NCBI RefSeq assembly: GCF_018502625.1
Contig: NZ_CP075566.1
Coordinates: 6,327,001 to 6,391,000 of the forward strand
Direction: 5' to 3'
Source: Pseudomonas hormoni
GTDB taxonomy: Bacteria > Pseudomonadota > Gammaproteobacteria > Pseudomonadales > Pseudomonadaceae
Length of the DNA: 64,000 bases
This document shows positions 37,752 to 47,714 of the stretch, piece by piece (the first letter of the stretch is position 1; each line of letters begins with the position of its first letter). The notes under the pieces were generated by a model. The model was not told where the DNA came from. It was given only the letters and a program-made list of their open reading frames with translations, and made no database searches. The translations under genes and the position numbers were made by a program.

Positions 37752-38534
37752 ATGGCCAGTAAACACATCGACCTGCTGGATTTCAGCGAACTGCCTTCGC
37801 CGGTGTACTTCCGGTATGCCGACTTCAATACCCACGAATATGCCTCGGCCCATCGTCACCCCTGGGGCACGCTGGAGTATTCGGCCAACGGTGTCCTGCA
37901 CATGGAAATCGGCAGCAGCCGGTTCATGTCGCCACCGCAATACGCCGTGTGGGTGCCACCGCAGATCGAGCACAGTTTTTACAGCAATCAGCCGATCAAC
38001 TACCGCGCGGTTTGCCTCGCGCCGGCGCTCTGCCAGGAACTGCCACAGCAGGCCTGCACCCTGGCGATCAGCGACATTCTCAAAGCGATCCTCAAGGACT
38101 TCGCCGCCCGTGATGTGAAGATTCCCGAGCAGGACCCTGACAAGCGTCTGGCCCAGGTGCTGGTGGATCAACTGCAACAGGCGCCGGTGCATCAGTGCTA
38201 CTTGCCCTATGCCAGCAGCCCTGGCTTGTTGGCGATCCTCGAAGCCCTGCAAGCCGAGCCCGGCAATAACCAGCCGCTGGCACATTGGGCAGGACAGGTG
38301 CATGTCAGCGAAAGGACGTTGGCCCGCCAGTTCGTTCGCGAACTGGGCATGAGCTTCGGCGAGTGGCGCCAGCGTCTGCGATTTCTCGCGGCCATCGAAG
38401 CCCTGGAGCGCTCACAGACTGTGCAGGAAATTGCCTTCGACCTGGGTTACAGCAGCAGCTCGGCCTTTATCGCCATGTTTCAGCGTCAGGCGGGATGCAC
38501 CCCGGAACATTATCGGCGCCATAGGGTGTTCTGA
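37752..38534 (+). CDS. AraC family regulator
   Basis: Regulator of 260 residues with an N-terminal cupin-like sensing part (SAHRHPWGTLEYSANGVLHM) and a C-terminal double helix-turn-helix (VSERTLARQFVRELGMSF and IAFDLGYSSSSAFIAMFQ). It faces away from the EamA transporter and very likely controls it. ATG 37752 has ACGGA upstream; an ATG four codons earlier is possible but lacks a site. Confidence 0.9.
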   Translation: MASKHIDLLDFSELPSPVYFRYADFNTHEYASAHRHPWGTLEYSANGVLHMEIGSSRFMSPPQYAVWVPPQIEHSFYSNQPINYRAVCLAPALCQELPQQACTLAISDILKAILKDFAARDVKIPEQDPDKRLAQVLVDQLQQAPVHQCYLPYASSPGLLAILEALQAEPGNNQPLAHWAGQVHVSERTLARQFVRELGMSFGEWRQRLRFLAAIEALERSQTVQEIAFDLGYSSSSAFIAMFQRQAGCTPEHYRRHRVF

Positions 38535-38646
38535 TTATTTGATTGTTAGGGATGTTTCTTACACGCTTATCCGAAAGCGACTTCATTAAAGCAAAAGGTT
38601 CTCGCTGTAGGCTCCTGCTACTTTATAAATATGCAGGGGTTGGTAA

Positions 38647-41600
38647 ATGAGTGGCTTAGTGCGAATTGGCGTTAATTCAAGTGTTATCGAGCAAGACCGG
38701 GGAATTCATCATGAGTTTATAAAAAGCGCTATTCCAGACTGGCTGAGTCAAACTTCCTTGCCGCGGGTCCGTGACTTAAAGAACAGTCCTAAAGTTATCC
38801 CTGAATGGGTCAAGAGCGCCGTGCCCCACGAGCACGCTGCTCTGAAACTCGCAGCAGAGACGTGGTGGCACGCGCAAAACGCCGTGGACAAGCTGTTCGA
38901 CGGGTTGCAGGACATACACTCCTTTGCTGAGCCGTTGTTGCGCAAGGCATTAAAAGAACAATTCGGAAGGGATGAAGATGTTCGTGAAACCCATCTGAGA
39001 ATTTATTATCTGATCAAATTTCCAACTGGAAAACTTAACGTGGGAGGCGCAGTTCATTCCAGGACGGTCTCTTTGTTAGAGGCGGCCATACATAATTTTT
39101 CCAGGCATGAAGAACTCTTGGCTGACTCGGCATTCATTAGCAAGCCCGACGCAAAAGGTCATTTCGAAATTAAAGGGTTCAACAATGAAATCACGATTGA
39201 TCAATTCAAGGCGTTGTGCCGAAAACTGGATATTGGTGCCCGATACAACCAGCATCTGAGGAAATACTTACGGCCCAGGGACGGCGTGGCTCAAGTAACG
39301 CTGGAGCGCAAAATCGTCAGCAGCCAGAAAAATACTCTGAAAACCGCTGTCCACGTCGCGCTGATGAAAAAAGACATTACCGAAGCCGGGTATCTGACGG
39401 TGAGAGGCATGCTCGACGGCAGTAAAAACATGAAGCTTGACGGGCTCCAGGTACGCTTTTATCACTTGACGATCCTGGATACCCGCCTGACCGGCATCGT
39501 GCTCATCGCCCCCGACCTGGACGCCTCCAATGCCGAGACACGGCGCGTCATCGCGTACGTGCCCCATGATCCGGAACATCCCCTGAAAGAGTACGTTTCA
39601 CCAAAGGCGTTCGCTCTGGAACTGACCCGACAACTGCGTGACAACGATCCGGCCTCTTCCCCTTCCGCAATGAGTTATCAGCAGTTCTTCAGCCGTTTTG
39701 TGGGGCACGGTGAGCGCGGTCATTTCTTTGCCGCGCTGAACGCGAAATTGTCGCTGGTGACCTATCACGGAGAAGAGTGGGGCGCGAACCTCCCCGCCTG
39801 GCGCGAAACGCCTGCGGACAACCCGCGCCTGCACTTCAACGTCGTGCTGTTTGACGAGGATGTCGAACATCGCTTCAACGGCGACGTGTGGGTTTATCTC
39901 TTCCAGGAGCAGTTGAACAAGATACTCAGCGATGGTCGCAGGCTGGCTATCTCCACTGAGGATGCAGACCTTTCCGAACGTTGGGAATGGATCGACAACC
40001 TCGGGAAAATACTCGCCGACATCCTGAATGTCGCGCTGACGGTGGCAGCGCTTTTTGTGCCCGGGGTCGGCGAGTTGATGATGGGTTACATGATTTATCA
40101 ACTTGCCACTGAGGTCGTGGAGGGCGTCGTCGATCTCGCCGAGGGCTTGTATGAGGAATCGGCGGAGCATCTGATCGGTTTCGTTGAAAGCCTGATTCAA
40201 CTGGGACTGTTCGGGACGGGTGTCGCGATTGGCAAGGAAGTATTGCTTCCAAGGTTGTCAGCGCTGATCGAAGGCTCCAGCCTCGTTACGCTACCCAATG
40301 GCGAGCAACGGTTATGGACGCAGAATCTGGACCCCTATCGACAACAGAATCCGGGCTTCAAGGCTGATTCAAAACCCGACGCTTCCGGTTTGTACCCGCA
40401 TCAGGGCAAACATTTTCTGCGCATCGATACCGATCATTTCGAGCTCGGGAAAGACCCGCAAACCGGTAAACACCGGATTCGGCACCCTTCGCGCTCCGAC
40501 GCCTACCAGCCGCGGGTCGAGAGTAATGGCGATGGCATTTTCGTGATGGAAGGCGAGCAGCCTCGTACCTGGGATGACCAGACGCTGATGAAGCGGCTCG
40601 GCTGGTCGGCCGAGGGGCTGGAGGACGTTTACGCTGACATTCGCACGGTTAGCCGTGCCGATGCCGGGGCGATTCGGCGCATGTATGCCAACAATGAATC
40701 CGTCATTCCCTTGCTCAAGGATACGGTTGCCCGGTTCAGGGTCGATCGCGAAATTCGCACGTTCATCGAAAACATCGGCAGCTCCCGCGCGCAGGATTAC
40801 CTGAAGGCCGATCCCGTCTTTCAGTTCGAGTTGCTGGATGGCGTGTGGCCGGGCGAGGCGATAGAACTGGCGGGGGGGGATGGCCAGGTGCTGAAGGTCA
40901 TAGGCCGCACGAGTTCGACACCGGTGCGAGTGTCCCTCAGGCGATTGATCGATGGCGATCTGCTTAAAACACTGCTGTCGCATCTGGATGACGCTGAAAT
41001 CAAAACGTTGATGAACGATGAGTTAGGCGTTCCCCCCAGCGTGCCCGAGGTGAACGCCAAATACCTGAGAAGCGCGCTCGCACGACGGGCCAGCGAGCGA
41101 AAATCGTCACTGTTCAATACTCGTTATCGCAGCATCGAGCGGGCGACGACTGCCGAAGCGCAAGTGATTCAGGGGCAGTTGAAGCACTTGCCGGGTGGTG
41201 TCGCACAGGAACTGGTGGCCATCGCCACGCCCGCGGAGCTGAAAGAGATCAGGTTCGGCAGAGTTCCGGAGCGACTTTTGAACCAGGGCCGTTGGGCACT
41301 TCAGGAGATACGGGTCAGCCGTGCCTACGAAGGTTTTTATCTGGAGTCGATCGAGAACACGGACACCGTCAGGCTGGCGATACATTCCCTGGAGAACCTG
41401 CCCGGCTGGAATTCTGATGTAAGCATCGAGCTTCAGGAGTACAGCTATGGTGGTCGTCGACTCGATCGTATCGGCAGAGCTGACGCCACGATTCACCGTA
41501 CGGTAGTCGAAAGCGAAAGCGGTACTTATCAGCCCTACGACGATGAAGGCAACGCACTTCATTCAGCCAGCGACTTCTACACCTCGATCCTGCAGGCGCT

Positions 41601-43041
41601 TCCGGATGCCGAGCGTAACGGGCTGAACATTCACATCGGCGAAGGGCTGAAATTGAAAGAGGCGCTGCGTGACAACGCGCTGAAACCCTACCGGTTGACG
41701 AAGGTCCTGGCCGATCTGCCGGTGCTTCAACCCGCGACCTATGACCCGACAGTAATGCGTCTGCGTGGCGGTAATCCGGATACGGTGGGTGAAGTGACGC
41801 AATTGAGGAACATCGCCAATGACTGGCCGGAACCTGTCGAGGCGGCATTCCACCCGTCTGTTCCCGAGTATGAAAAGTACAACTATCTACGGGGCTTGAA
41901 GTTGATGCATGAAACTTGCCCGGATAGCTACTTTGAATCCCTTTGGAAAGCGCTGGGCGAAGCAAACGCCGACAGCTGGGAAGCCAATCAGAAAGTCGTG
42001 AACAGTATCGAGGCGTTGCCAGACCTGCAAAAACTGATGCTGCCCGAGCAGTACAACTCGCTGGTCGAGCGGCTGTTTACCGATGACCGTCTGGTGCCGC
42101 TCACGGACGCCGAGCGAAACCTGGGTGCCAACGCACGGAATCTGGAGCAGACCGGACGGATCGATGAGTACCAATCCCTGCAACGCGCCGTCAGAGAAAA
42201 CCCTGTGCAGCCTGTCGAGGCGCTGGTTGAACTGCGCAACGCGTTTTCCGATGAAGGAATGTCGTCCCCGGAACCGGTCGAAGTTTCCCCCCAGGTGATG
42301 GCCGATCTGCAACTGGCTCAACGCGCGATTTACCGCTCCAAGGAATTGATTCCACTGTCGGGTAATCAGCTGCCGAGCATCTGGCAGCGCGGTGGTTCGG
42401 CTATCGCGAAAATCAAGGGCCTGCGGCAGCTGGATCTACACGAGGGTGGCTTCACGGCCAAATTGACTGTCGCCGAACACGCCCGCAAAGCCATCGAAAT
42501 CAAGGGCGGAAACTGTTCGGAAAACTCGAAAGTGACCTTTTCGATTCTTGCCAGCCAGCCAAGAACTTCCCGGGTCCATATCGTCCGGGCTACGGATTTT
42601 GATCATCAGTATGTGGTCATCGGCAATGATTTGAGCAATCCCGCCGAGCTGGTTGTCGCGGACTCCTGGCCCGAATTCCCCGCGGCACATACGGCCGACA
42701 AGGGCTACTTTACGTTTGAGTTGCCGGCCGTAGAAACACTGGAACCGGGACCTGCCGTCGCTGATTACGAGTTCATCCACGATACCCCGCCGGGGCAGGC
42801 GACACTGCCGCAGGTGTCGAAAGAAAACACCCTCCGGCAAATAAAGATAAACAAGCTCCATCAGAAAGGCGCGTACGCCCAGTTCACCTCCATGAAAGCG
42901 CTGGGCTCTACCTACAGTGTCCCAGGCGAGGTTCCTGTGTCGTTCGAGCACTTGCCTGTTTCCGTCATCGAGCAGCGAATGGCGGCTTACGATGAGTACC
43001 TCGACGCGTTCAAGGAGTTTTTGCCCGAGGAGGCGGAATAA
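38647..43041 (+). CDS. Large dermonecrotic-toxin-like protein with putative papain-fold C-terminal domain
   Basis: Protein of 1,464 residues. Residues about 1-1043 are plainly homologous to the N-terminus of the protein at 49220 (shared landmarks: YVPHDPEHPLKEY, QQFFSRFV, PHPSRSDAY-like tails, SRAYEGFYLES, YDPTVMRLRGG). They resemble the DUF6543/dermonecrotic-toxin N-terminal type, with a hydrophobic segment near 450-485 (LFVPGVGELMMGYMI) that could insert in membranes. The C-terminal 200 residues differ from the paralogue and contain GGNCSENSK (Cys1290), FDHQYVVIG (His1320) and VVADSWPEF (Asp1339), a spacing typical of papain-fold thiol enzymes such as toxin deamidases. No signal peptide. 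The upstream region and first few hundred bases are AT-rich beside their neighbours, suggesting transfer. Domain assignments are by eye. Confidence 0.75.
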   Translation: MSGLVRIGVNSSVIEQDRGIHHEFIKSAIPDWLSQTSLPRVRDLKNSPKVIPEWVKSAVPHEHAALKLAAETWWHAQNAVDKLFDGLQDIHSFAEPLLRKALKEQFGRDEDVRETHLRIYYLIKFPTGKLNVGGAVHSRTVSLLEAAIHNFSRHEELLADSAFISKPDAKGHFEIKGFNNEITIDQFKALCRKLDIGARYNQHLRKYLRPRDGVAQVTLERKIVSSQKNTLKTAVHVALMKKDITEAGYLTVRGMLDGSKNMKLDGLQVRFYHLTILDTRLTGIVLIAPDLDASNAETRRVIAYVPHDPEHPLKEYVSPKAFALELTRQLRDNDPASSPSAMSYQQFFSRFVGHGERGHFFAALNAKLSLVTYHGEEWGANLPAWRETPADNPRLHFNVVLFDEDVEHRFNGDVWVYLFQEQLNKILSDGRRLAISTEDADLSERWEWIDNLGKILADILNVALTVAALFVPGVGELMMGYMIYQLATEVVEGVVDLAEGLYEESAEHLIGFVESLIQLGLFGTGVAIGKEVLLPRLSALIEGSSLVTLPNGEQRLWTQNLDPYRQQNPGFKADSKPDASGLYPHQGKHFLRIDTDHFELGKDPQTGKHRIRHPSRSDAYQPRVESNGDGIFVMEGEQPRTWDDQTLMKRLGWSAEGLEDVYADIRTVSRADAGAIRRMYANNESVIPLLKDTVARFRVDREIRTFIENIGSSRAQDYLKADPVFQFELLDGVWPGEAIELAGGDGQVLKVIGRTSSTPVRVSLRRLIDGDLLKTLLSHLDDAEIKTLMNDELGVPPSVPEVNAKYLRSALARRASERKSSLFNTRYRSIERATTAEAQVIQGQLKHLPGGVAQELVAIATPAELKEIRFGRVPERLLNQGRWALQEIRVSRAYEGFYLESIENTDTVRLAIHSLENLPGWNSDVSIELQEYSYGGRRLDRIGRADATIHRTVVESESGTYQPYDDEGNALHSASDFYTSILQALPDAERNGLNIHIGEGLKLKEALRDNALKPYRLTKVLADLPVLQPATYDPTVMRLRGGNPDTVGEVTQLRNIANDWPEPVEAAFHPSVPEYEKYNYLRGLKLMHETCPDSYFESLWKALGEANADSWEANQKVVNSIEALPDLQKLMLPEQYNSLVERLFTDDRLVPLTDAERNLGANARNLEQTGRIDEYQSLQRAVRENPVQPVEALVELRNAFSDEGMSSPEPVEVSPQVMADLQLAQRAIYRSKELIPLSGNQLPSIWQRGGSAIAKIKGLRQLDLHEGGFTAKLTVAEHARKAIEIKGGNCSENSKVTFSILASQPRTSRVHIVRATDFDHQYVVIGNDLSNPAELVVADSWPEFPAAHTADKGYFTFELPAVETLEPGPAVADYEFIHDTPPGQATLPQVSKENTLRQIKINKLHQKGAYAQFTSMKALGSTYSVPGEVPVSFEHLPVSVIEQRMAAYDEYLDAFKEFLPEEAE

Positions 43042-43164
43042 ATCCAGTAGGGGGGCAAGGCATTGCTCCCTGCTCCTGCCCAGGAAGCAGGAAGGTGTAA
43101 CAGGCTTTGTCTACACTCCAGAACGAGGTCGTGCCCCTCGGTGCGGCAACAAGGAGAAAACTCC

Positions 43165-43470
43165 ATGAAGATGTTGCGTGTCCCTTTGTTGATGATCGGT
43201 TTGTTGCTCTGTTCCCAGGGCTTCGCTGCCACGGCCCAACAGAACAAGATGACCACCTGCAACGCCGACGCTACCGCAAAAAGTCTCAAGGGTGATGAGC
43301 GCAAAGCCTTCATGAGTACGTGCCTTAAAGCGGCGCCAGCTGCTAATGACGCGAAAGCCCTGACTCCTCAGCAGGAGAAGATGAAAACCTGTAATGCCGA
43401 TGCGGCGACCAAAGCTCTCAAGGGTGATGAGCGCAAGGCGTTCATGAGCGATTGCCTGAAGAAAAAATAA
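43165..43470 (+). CDS. PsiF repeat family protein
   Basis: Exported protein of 101 residues with a signal peptide ending GFA|ATAQQ. Two PsiF repeats follow: KMTTCNADATAKSLKGDERK and KMKTCNADAATKALKGDERK, each ending FMSxCLK. PsiF is phosphate-starvation inducible in E. coli, with no known activity. AAGGAG precedes the ATG at 43165; upstream in-frame sequence is not coding-like. A native backbone gene, found beside Hsp70-like genes in other pseudomonads. Confidence 0.92.
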   Translation: MKMLRVPLLMIGLLLCSQGFAATAQQNKMTTCNADATAKSLKGDERKAFMSTCLKAAPAANDAKALTPQQEKMKTCNADAATKALKGDERKAFMSDCLKKK

Positions 43471-43498
43471 GCACTGGACTGGGGGGCTGTGGGGAGCT

Positions 43499-43565
43499 CA
43501 TCGCTAGCAGGCTAGCTCCCACACTTGGAATGCATTCCCCTGTGGGAGCTAGCCTGCTAGCGATG
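43499..43565. repeat. REPIN, class C variant (GCTAGC arms)
   Basis: Perfect arms CATCGCTAGCAGGCTAGCTC and its reverse complement with a spacer of about 17 bases, downstream of psiF. Confidence 0.88.
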
Positions 43566-43691
43566 AGGCCGGCAAGGTCACTACAAAAAACCTCCGAGCC
43601 CCCGACCAAGGTCGCCCCACACAATCCCTAGTGCTGGCACCCGAACGCTGGCAGACTGCCAATCCTTTTACGCCGTTTGTTTTGAGGCTGT

Positions 43692-44705
43692 ATGCCAACG
43701 TTTTCTCAACGCCAAGTTTTGCTGCTGATCAGTTGGGTCATCATCTTTGGTGGTTTGCTGCTGGTGATCCCGCTGCGCTTGCTGCCGAGCCTGCTCGCCG
43801 GTTTGCTGGTGTTCGAACTGGTCAACATGCTCACCCCGCAATTGCAGCGGCTGATCGAAGGGCGGCGTGCACGCTGGCTGGCGGTGGCGTTGCTGGGGAC
43901 GCTGGTGGTAAGTGTGCTGGCGCTGATCTTTGCCGGCGCCATCAGCTTTCTGCTGCACGAGGCGGAAAACCCCGGGGCTTCCCTCGATAAATTCATGGGC
44001 GTGGTCGACCGTGCGCGCGGGCAATTGCCGCCGTTCATCGACGCCTACCTGCCTGCCAGTGCTGCCGAGTTCCGCGTGGCCATCGGCGAGTGGATGAGCA
44101 AACACCTCAGCGACTTGCAGCTCGTCGGCAAAGACGCGGCGCACATGTTCGTGACGCTGCTGATCGGCATGGTGCTGGGGGCGATCATTGCCCTGCAACG
44201 TGTGCCGGACGTGACCAAGCGCAAGCCGCTGGCCGCCGCACTGTTCGATCGTTTGCACCTGCTGGTGCAGGCCTTCCGCAATATCGTGTTCGCCCAGATC
44301 AAGATTTCCCTGCTCAACACCTTCTTCACCGGGATTTTCCTTGCGGTGGTCCTGCCGATGTTCGGCATCAAGCTGCCGCTGACCAAGACCCTGATCGTGC
44401 TGACCTTCCTGCTCGGCCTGCTACCGGTGATCGGCAACCTGATGTCGAACACGCTGATCACCATCGTCGGTTTGTCGCTGTCGATCTGGGTCGCGGTGGC
44501 GGCGTTGGGTTATCTGATTGTTATCCACAAGCTCGAATACTTCCTCAACGCGCGCATTGTCGGCGGGCAGATCAGTGCCAAGTCGTGGGAGTTGCTACTG
44601 GCAATGCTGGTGTTCGAGGCCGCGTTCGGCCTGCCTGGGGTGGTGGCGGGGCCGATTTATTACGCGTATCTGAAGAGTGAGTTGAAGCAGGTGGGGATGG
44701 TTTGA
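43692..44705 (+). CDS. AI-2E family transporter (YdiK/PerM type)
   Basis: Inner-membrane protein of 337 residues with about eight hydrophobic helices and the family's GLLPVIGNLMSNTLITIVG and GVVAGPIYYAYLK. The name refers to AI-2 export in E. coli, but many members move other solutes or have no known substrate. TTGAGG lies ahead of the ATG. Single gene. Confidence 0.88.
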   Translation: MPTFSQRQVLLLISWVIIFGGLLLVIPLRLLPSLLAGLLVFELVNMLTPQLQRLIEGRRARWLAVALLGTLVVSVLALIFAGAISFLLHEAENPGASLDKFMGVVDRARGQLPPFIDAYLPASAAEFRVAIGEWMSKHLSDLQLVGKDAAHMFVTLLIGMVLGAIIALQRVPDVTKRKPLAAALFDRLHLLVQAFRNIVFAQIKISLLNTFFTGIFLAVVLPMFGIKLPLTKTLIVLTFLLGLLPVIGNLMSNTLITIVGLSLSIWVAVAALGYLIVIHKLEYFLNARIVGGQISAKSWELLLAMLVFEAAFGLPGVVAGPIYYAYLKSELKQVGMV

Positions 44706-44722
44706 TCGGATGTTGTTCGACC

Positions 44723-44839
44723 TGTGGCGAGGGCGCTTGCTCCCGCGGACCGGTCCGCGCTCGGGCGTAGCAGTCCCCTGCTTTTCAGGGATAAGCGGGG
44801 CCGCTTCGCGGCCCAGCGGGAGCAAGCTCCCTCGCCACA
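44723..44839. repeat. REPIN, class A, long-spacer subtype
   Basis: The left arm is slightly degenerate (GAGGGCGCTTGC). The spacer carries an extra GGACCGGTCCGCGCTCGGGC block ahead of the common GCAGTCCCC...AGGGATAAGCGGGGCC sequence. Confidence 0.88.
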
Positions 44840-44849
44840 AGGTGTCAGG

Positions 44850-46124
44850 TCAGTCCATCGGGCCGTAACGCTTGGCCGCTTCGATCGCCAGGCCGCTGCC
44901 GATACTGCCAAAGATGTTCCCTTCCACATGCCGCGCCTTCGGCAACATCGCCGACACACTGTTGCGCAACGCCGGAATCCCGCTCGAACCGCCGGTGAAG
45001 AATACCGTATCCACCTGATCGACCCGCACGTTGGCGTCGTTGAGCAACTGGGTCACGCTGTTGCGCACGCGTTCCAGCAGGTTGTCGATGGCCGATTCGA
45101 ACAGCGCCCGGCTCAGCTCGACGCTCAGGCCCGGTTCGATGCGGTCCAGCGGCACATGGCGGCTGTCGGCGTGGGTCAGCTGGATCTTGGTTTCTTCCAC
45201 TTCCATCGCCAACCAGTGCCCGGCGCGTTGCTCGATCAGCTTGAACAGACGGTCGATGCCGCCGGTGTCTTCGATGTCGTAACGCATGCTGCCCAGGGCC
45301 AGGGTCGACTTCTGCGAGTACACCGAGTTGATCGTGTGCCAGGTCGCCAGGTTCATGTGGTGACTGGTCGGCATGTACGCGCCGCTCTTCATCCGGCTGC
45401 CATAGCCGAACAGCGGCATCAGGCCTTGCAGGCTCAGTTGCTTGTCGAAATCGGTCCCGCCGATATGCACGCCGCCGGTGGCGAGGATGTCATCGTGACG
45501 GTTGTCGTGGTTGCGGCGCTCGGGCGACAGGCGCACCAGCGAGAAGTCCGACGTACCACCGCCGATGTCGACGATCAGTACCAACTCTTCCTTTTCGATG
45601 GTCGACTCATAGTCGAACGCCGCCGCAATCGGCTCGTACTGGAACGACACATCCTTGAAGCCGATGGCGCGGGCCACGTCCACCAAGGTGTTTTCCGCTT
45701 CCTGGTCGGCCATTTCGTCGTCATCGACGAAGAATACCGGGCGCCCCAGCACCACTTCGTCGAACTCGCGACCGGCGGCTGTTTCGGCGCGCTTCTTCAG
45801 CTGACCGATAAACAAACCGAGCAGGTCCTTGAACGGCATCGCCGTGCCGAGCACGCTGGTGTCGTGCTTGATCAGCTTGGAGCCCAGCAGGCTCTTGAGC
45901 GAGCGCATCAACCGGCCTTCGTAACCTTCCAGGTACTCGTGCAGCGCCAGCCGGCCGTACACCGGGCGGCGTTCTTCCATGTTGAAGAACACCACCGACG
46001 GCAGGGTGATCTTGTCGTCCTCCAGCGCGATCAGCGTTTCCATGCCGGGGCGCAGCCAGCCGACGGTGGAGTTGGACGTGCCGAAGTCGATACCACAGGC
46101 ACGGGCTGGAGATGCGTTTTTCAT
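44850..46124 (-). CDS. yegD: Hsp70 family protein, YegD-like
   Basis: Actin-fold ATPase of 424 residues. The phosphate-1 motif GIDFGTSNSTVGW, the connect region GRPVFFVDDDE, phosphate-2 IVDIGGGTSDFS and the adenosine motif FFTGGSSGIPALR match Hsp70. It lacks the substrate-binding beta-sandwich and lid, as YegD proteins do, so it is not a full chaperone. Convergent with the AI-2E gene and divergent from cbpA. Confidence 0.9.
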   Translation of the reverse strand: MKNASPARACGIDFGTSNSTVGWLRPGMETLIALEDDKITLPSVVFFNMEERRPVYGRLALHEYLEGYEGRLMRSLKSLLGSKLIKHDTSVLGTAMPFKDLLGLFIGQLKKRAETAAGREFDEVVLGRPVFFVDDDEMADQEAENTLVDVARAIGFKDVSFQYEPIAAAFDYESTIEKEELVLIVDIGGGTSDFSLVRLSPERRNHDNRHDDILATGGVHIGGTDFDKQLSLQGLMPLFGYGSRMKSGAYMPTSHHMNLATWHTINSVYSQKSTLALGSMRYDIEDTGGIDRLFKLIEQRAGHWLAMEVEETKIQLTHADSRHVPLDRIEPGLSVELSRALFESAIDNLLERVRNSVTQLLNDANVRVDQVDTVFFTGGSSGIPALRNSVSAMLPKARHVEGNIFGSIGSGLAIEAAKRYGPMD

Positions 46125-46421
46125 GTCTTTCAGGTTCCGGTTAAAAAACGGCCGCGCAGTGTATGTCAGTGCGGCGCAGATTCGAAGGCCGACTATCCGC
46201 TAAATCTCGGGCAATAGCGCCTTGATAAGCTGGCGGGATGCCCCAAACTTGTCTGCATTGAGCCTGGCAGCCATCGGACGGTCGCAAGAACCGCCTTCTG
46301 CTGCCGATAAACTTCTGATGCGCTGCCCGGTCAACACTTGAGATCGGTCAAACCTCGTGCGGCAAAAAAGAGCATGCTGTGGCAGGTGGCGCGATTTTGA
46401 TAATGGATGGTGATTCCCACG

Positions 46422-47369
46422 ATGGACTTCAAAGACTATTACAAGATTCTCGGTGTGGAACCGACCGCGGACGATAAGACGATCAAGGCGGCTTATCGCA
46501 AGCTGGCGCGCAAATACCACCCCGATGTCAGCAAGGAAAAGGACGCCGAGTCCAAGTTCAAGGACGCGTCGGAAGCCTATGAAGCGCTAAAAAGCGCCGA
46601 CAAGCGCGCCGAATACGACGACTTGCGCAAATACGGCCAGCACGGCCAACCATTCCAGGGCCCGCCGGGTTGGCAGGGGCGTGGTGCGGGTGGTTTCGGT
46701 GGCGGTCAGGACTCGGGCGACTTCTCGGACTTCTTCAGTTCGATCTTCGGTAACCGTGGCCCTGGTTTTGGTGGTGGAGAGTCGCGTCGCAGTGCCGGAC
46801 GTCGAGGGCAAGACGTGGAAATGGAACTTGGGATTTTTCTGGAAGAAACCCTCTCGAACGAATCGAAAAAGGTCACCTTCCAGGTGCCGCAGTACAACGC
46901 GGCCGGCCAGCACGTCAGTAACACCAGCAAAAGCCTGAACGTGAAGATCCCGGCCGGCGTCACCGACGGCGAGCGCATCCGCCTCAAGGGCCAGGGCGCA
47001 CCGGGCATCGGTGGCGGGGCCAATGGCGACCTGTACCTGACCATCCGGTTTGCGCCGCACCCGAAATTCGATGTCGAAGGGGAGAACCTGATCATCACCT
47101 TGCCGCTGGCGCCATGGGAATTGGCGTTGGGTACCGAAGTGGCTGTGCCTACACTGACAGGCAAGATCAACCTCAAGGTGCCGGCCGGCAGCCAGAACGG
47201 CCAGCGCATGCGCGCCAAGGGCCACGGTTTGCTGAACAAGGCCGGGCAACGCGGTTATCTGTTCGTGCAGCTCAAGGCAGTCATGCCGAAAGCCTCAAGC
47301 GATGAGGTCAAGGCGTTGTGGCAGGAGCTGGCTAAAAAAGCCGCGTTCGACCCGAGAGAAAACTTCTGA
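46422..47369 (+). CDS. cbpA: Curved DNA-binding protein / DnaJ-class co-chaperone CbpA
   Basis: Class II J-domain protein of 315 residues: J domain (residues 1-70, with the HPD motif in [10 protein letters not shown]), a Gly/Phe-rich linker with [16 protein letters not shown], and a C-terminal DnaJ fold. There is no zinc finger. It stimulates DnaK and binds curved DNA under stress or in stationary phase. I prefer the ATG at 46422 (MDFKDYY) as in relatives, though an in-frame ATG lies five codons upstream. Followed by its modulator cbpM. Confidence 0.92.
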   Translation: MDFKDYYKILGVEPTADDKTIKAAYRKLARKYHPDVSKEKDAESKFKDASEAYEALKSADKRAEYDDLRKYGQHGQPFQGPPGWQGRGAGGFGGGQDSGDFSDFFSSIFGNRGPGFGGGESRRSAGRRGQDVEMELGIFLEETLSNESKKVTFQVPQYNAAGQHVSNTSKSLNVKIPAGVTDGERIRLKGQGAPGIGGGANGDLYLTIRFAPHPKFDVEGENLIITLPLAPWELALGTEVAVPTLTGKINLKVPAGSQNGQRMRAKGHGLLNKAGQRGYLFVQLKAVMPKASSDEVKALWQELAKKAAFDPRENF

Positions 47370-47392
47370 TCCAAGAGACGGAGTAGCCCATC

Positions 47393-47698
47393 ATGAGCAA
47401 CCCCCTGATCGTTCAACTGGACATGGCAGAATTCTGTGAGGCGACCGACCTGTCGGACGTCTACGTGATCGAAATCGTCGAGCACGGCATCCTCGAACCT
47501 CAGGGCAAGCAGCCCAAGGATTGGCGTTTCAACGATTATGAGTTGGCGCTGGCCAAGCGCGCCGCCAAGCTGCGGCGCGATCTGGAACTGGAGTGGGAAG
47601 GCGTCGCGCTGGCGCTGGACCTGTTGGAAGAGGTCCAGCAACTGCGGGCGGAGAATCGGATGCTCAAGCAGCGGTTGGGGCGGTTGGTGGTTGAATAG
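47393..47698 (+). CDS. cbpM: CbpA modulator CbpM
   Basis: MerR-like HTH small protein of 101 residues, with a coiled-coil C-terminus (LLEEVQQLRAENRMLKQRLG). CbpM binds the J domain of CbpA and inhibits both its co-chaperone and DNA-binding activity. It lies 23 bases after cbpA, in the same operon, as in E. coli. An AGACGGAG site precedes the ATG. Confidence 0.9.
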   Translation: MSNPLIVQLDMAEFCEATDLSDVYVIEIVEHGILEPQGKQPKDWRFNDYELALAKRAAKLRRDLELEWEGVALALDLLEEVQQLRAENRMLKQRLGRLVVE

Positions 47699-47714
47699 CG
47701 TTGAGCACTGAACC

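Noticed and set aside
44724..46217. 497-residue plus-strand open frame over the Hsp70-like gene
   Set aside because: Begins in a REPIN and is the complement of the YegD-like gene; no motif.
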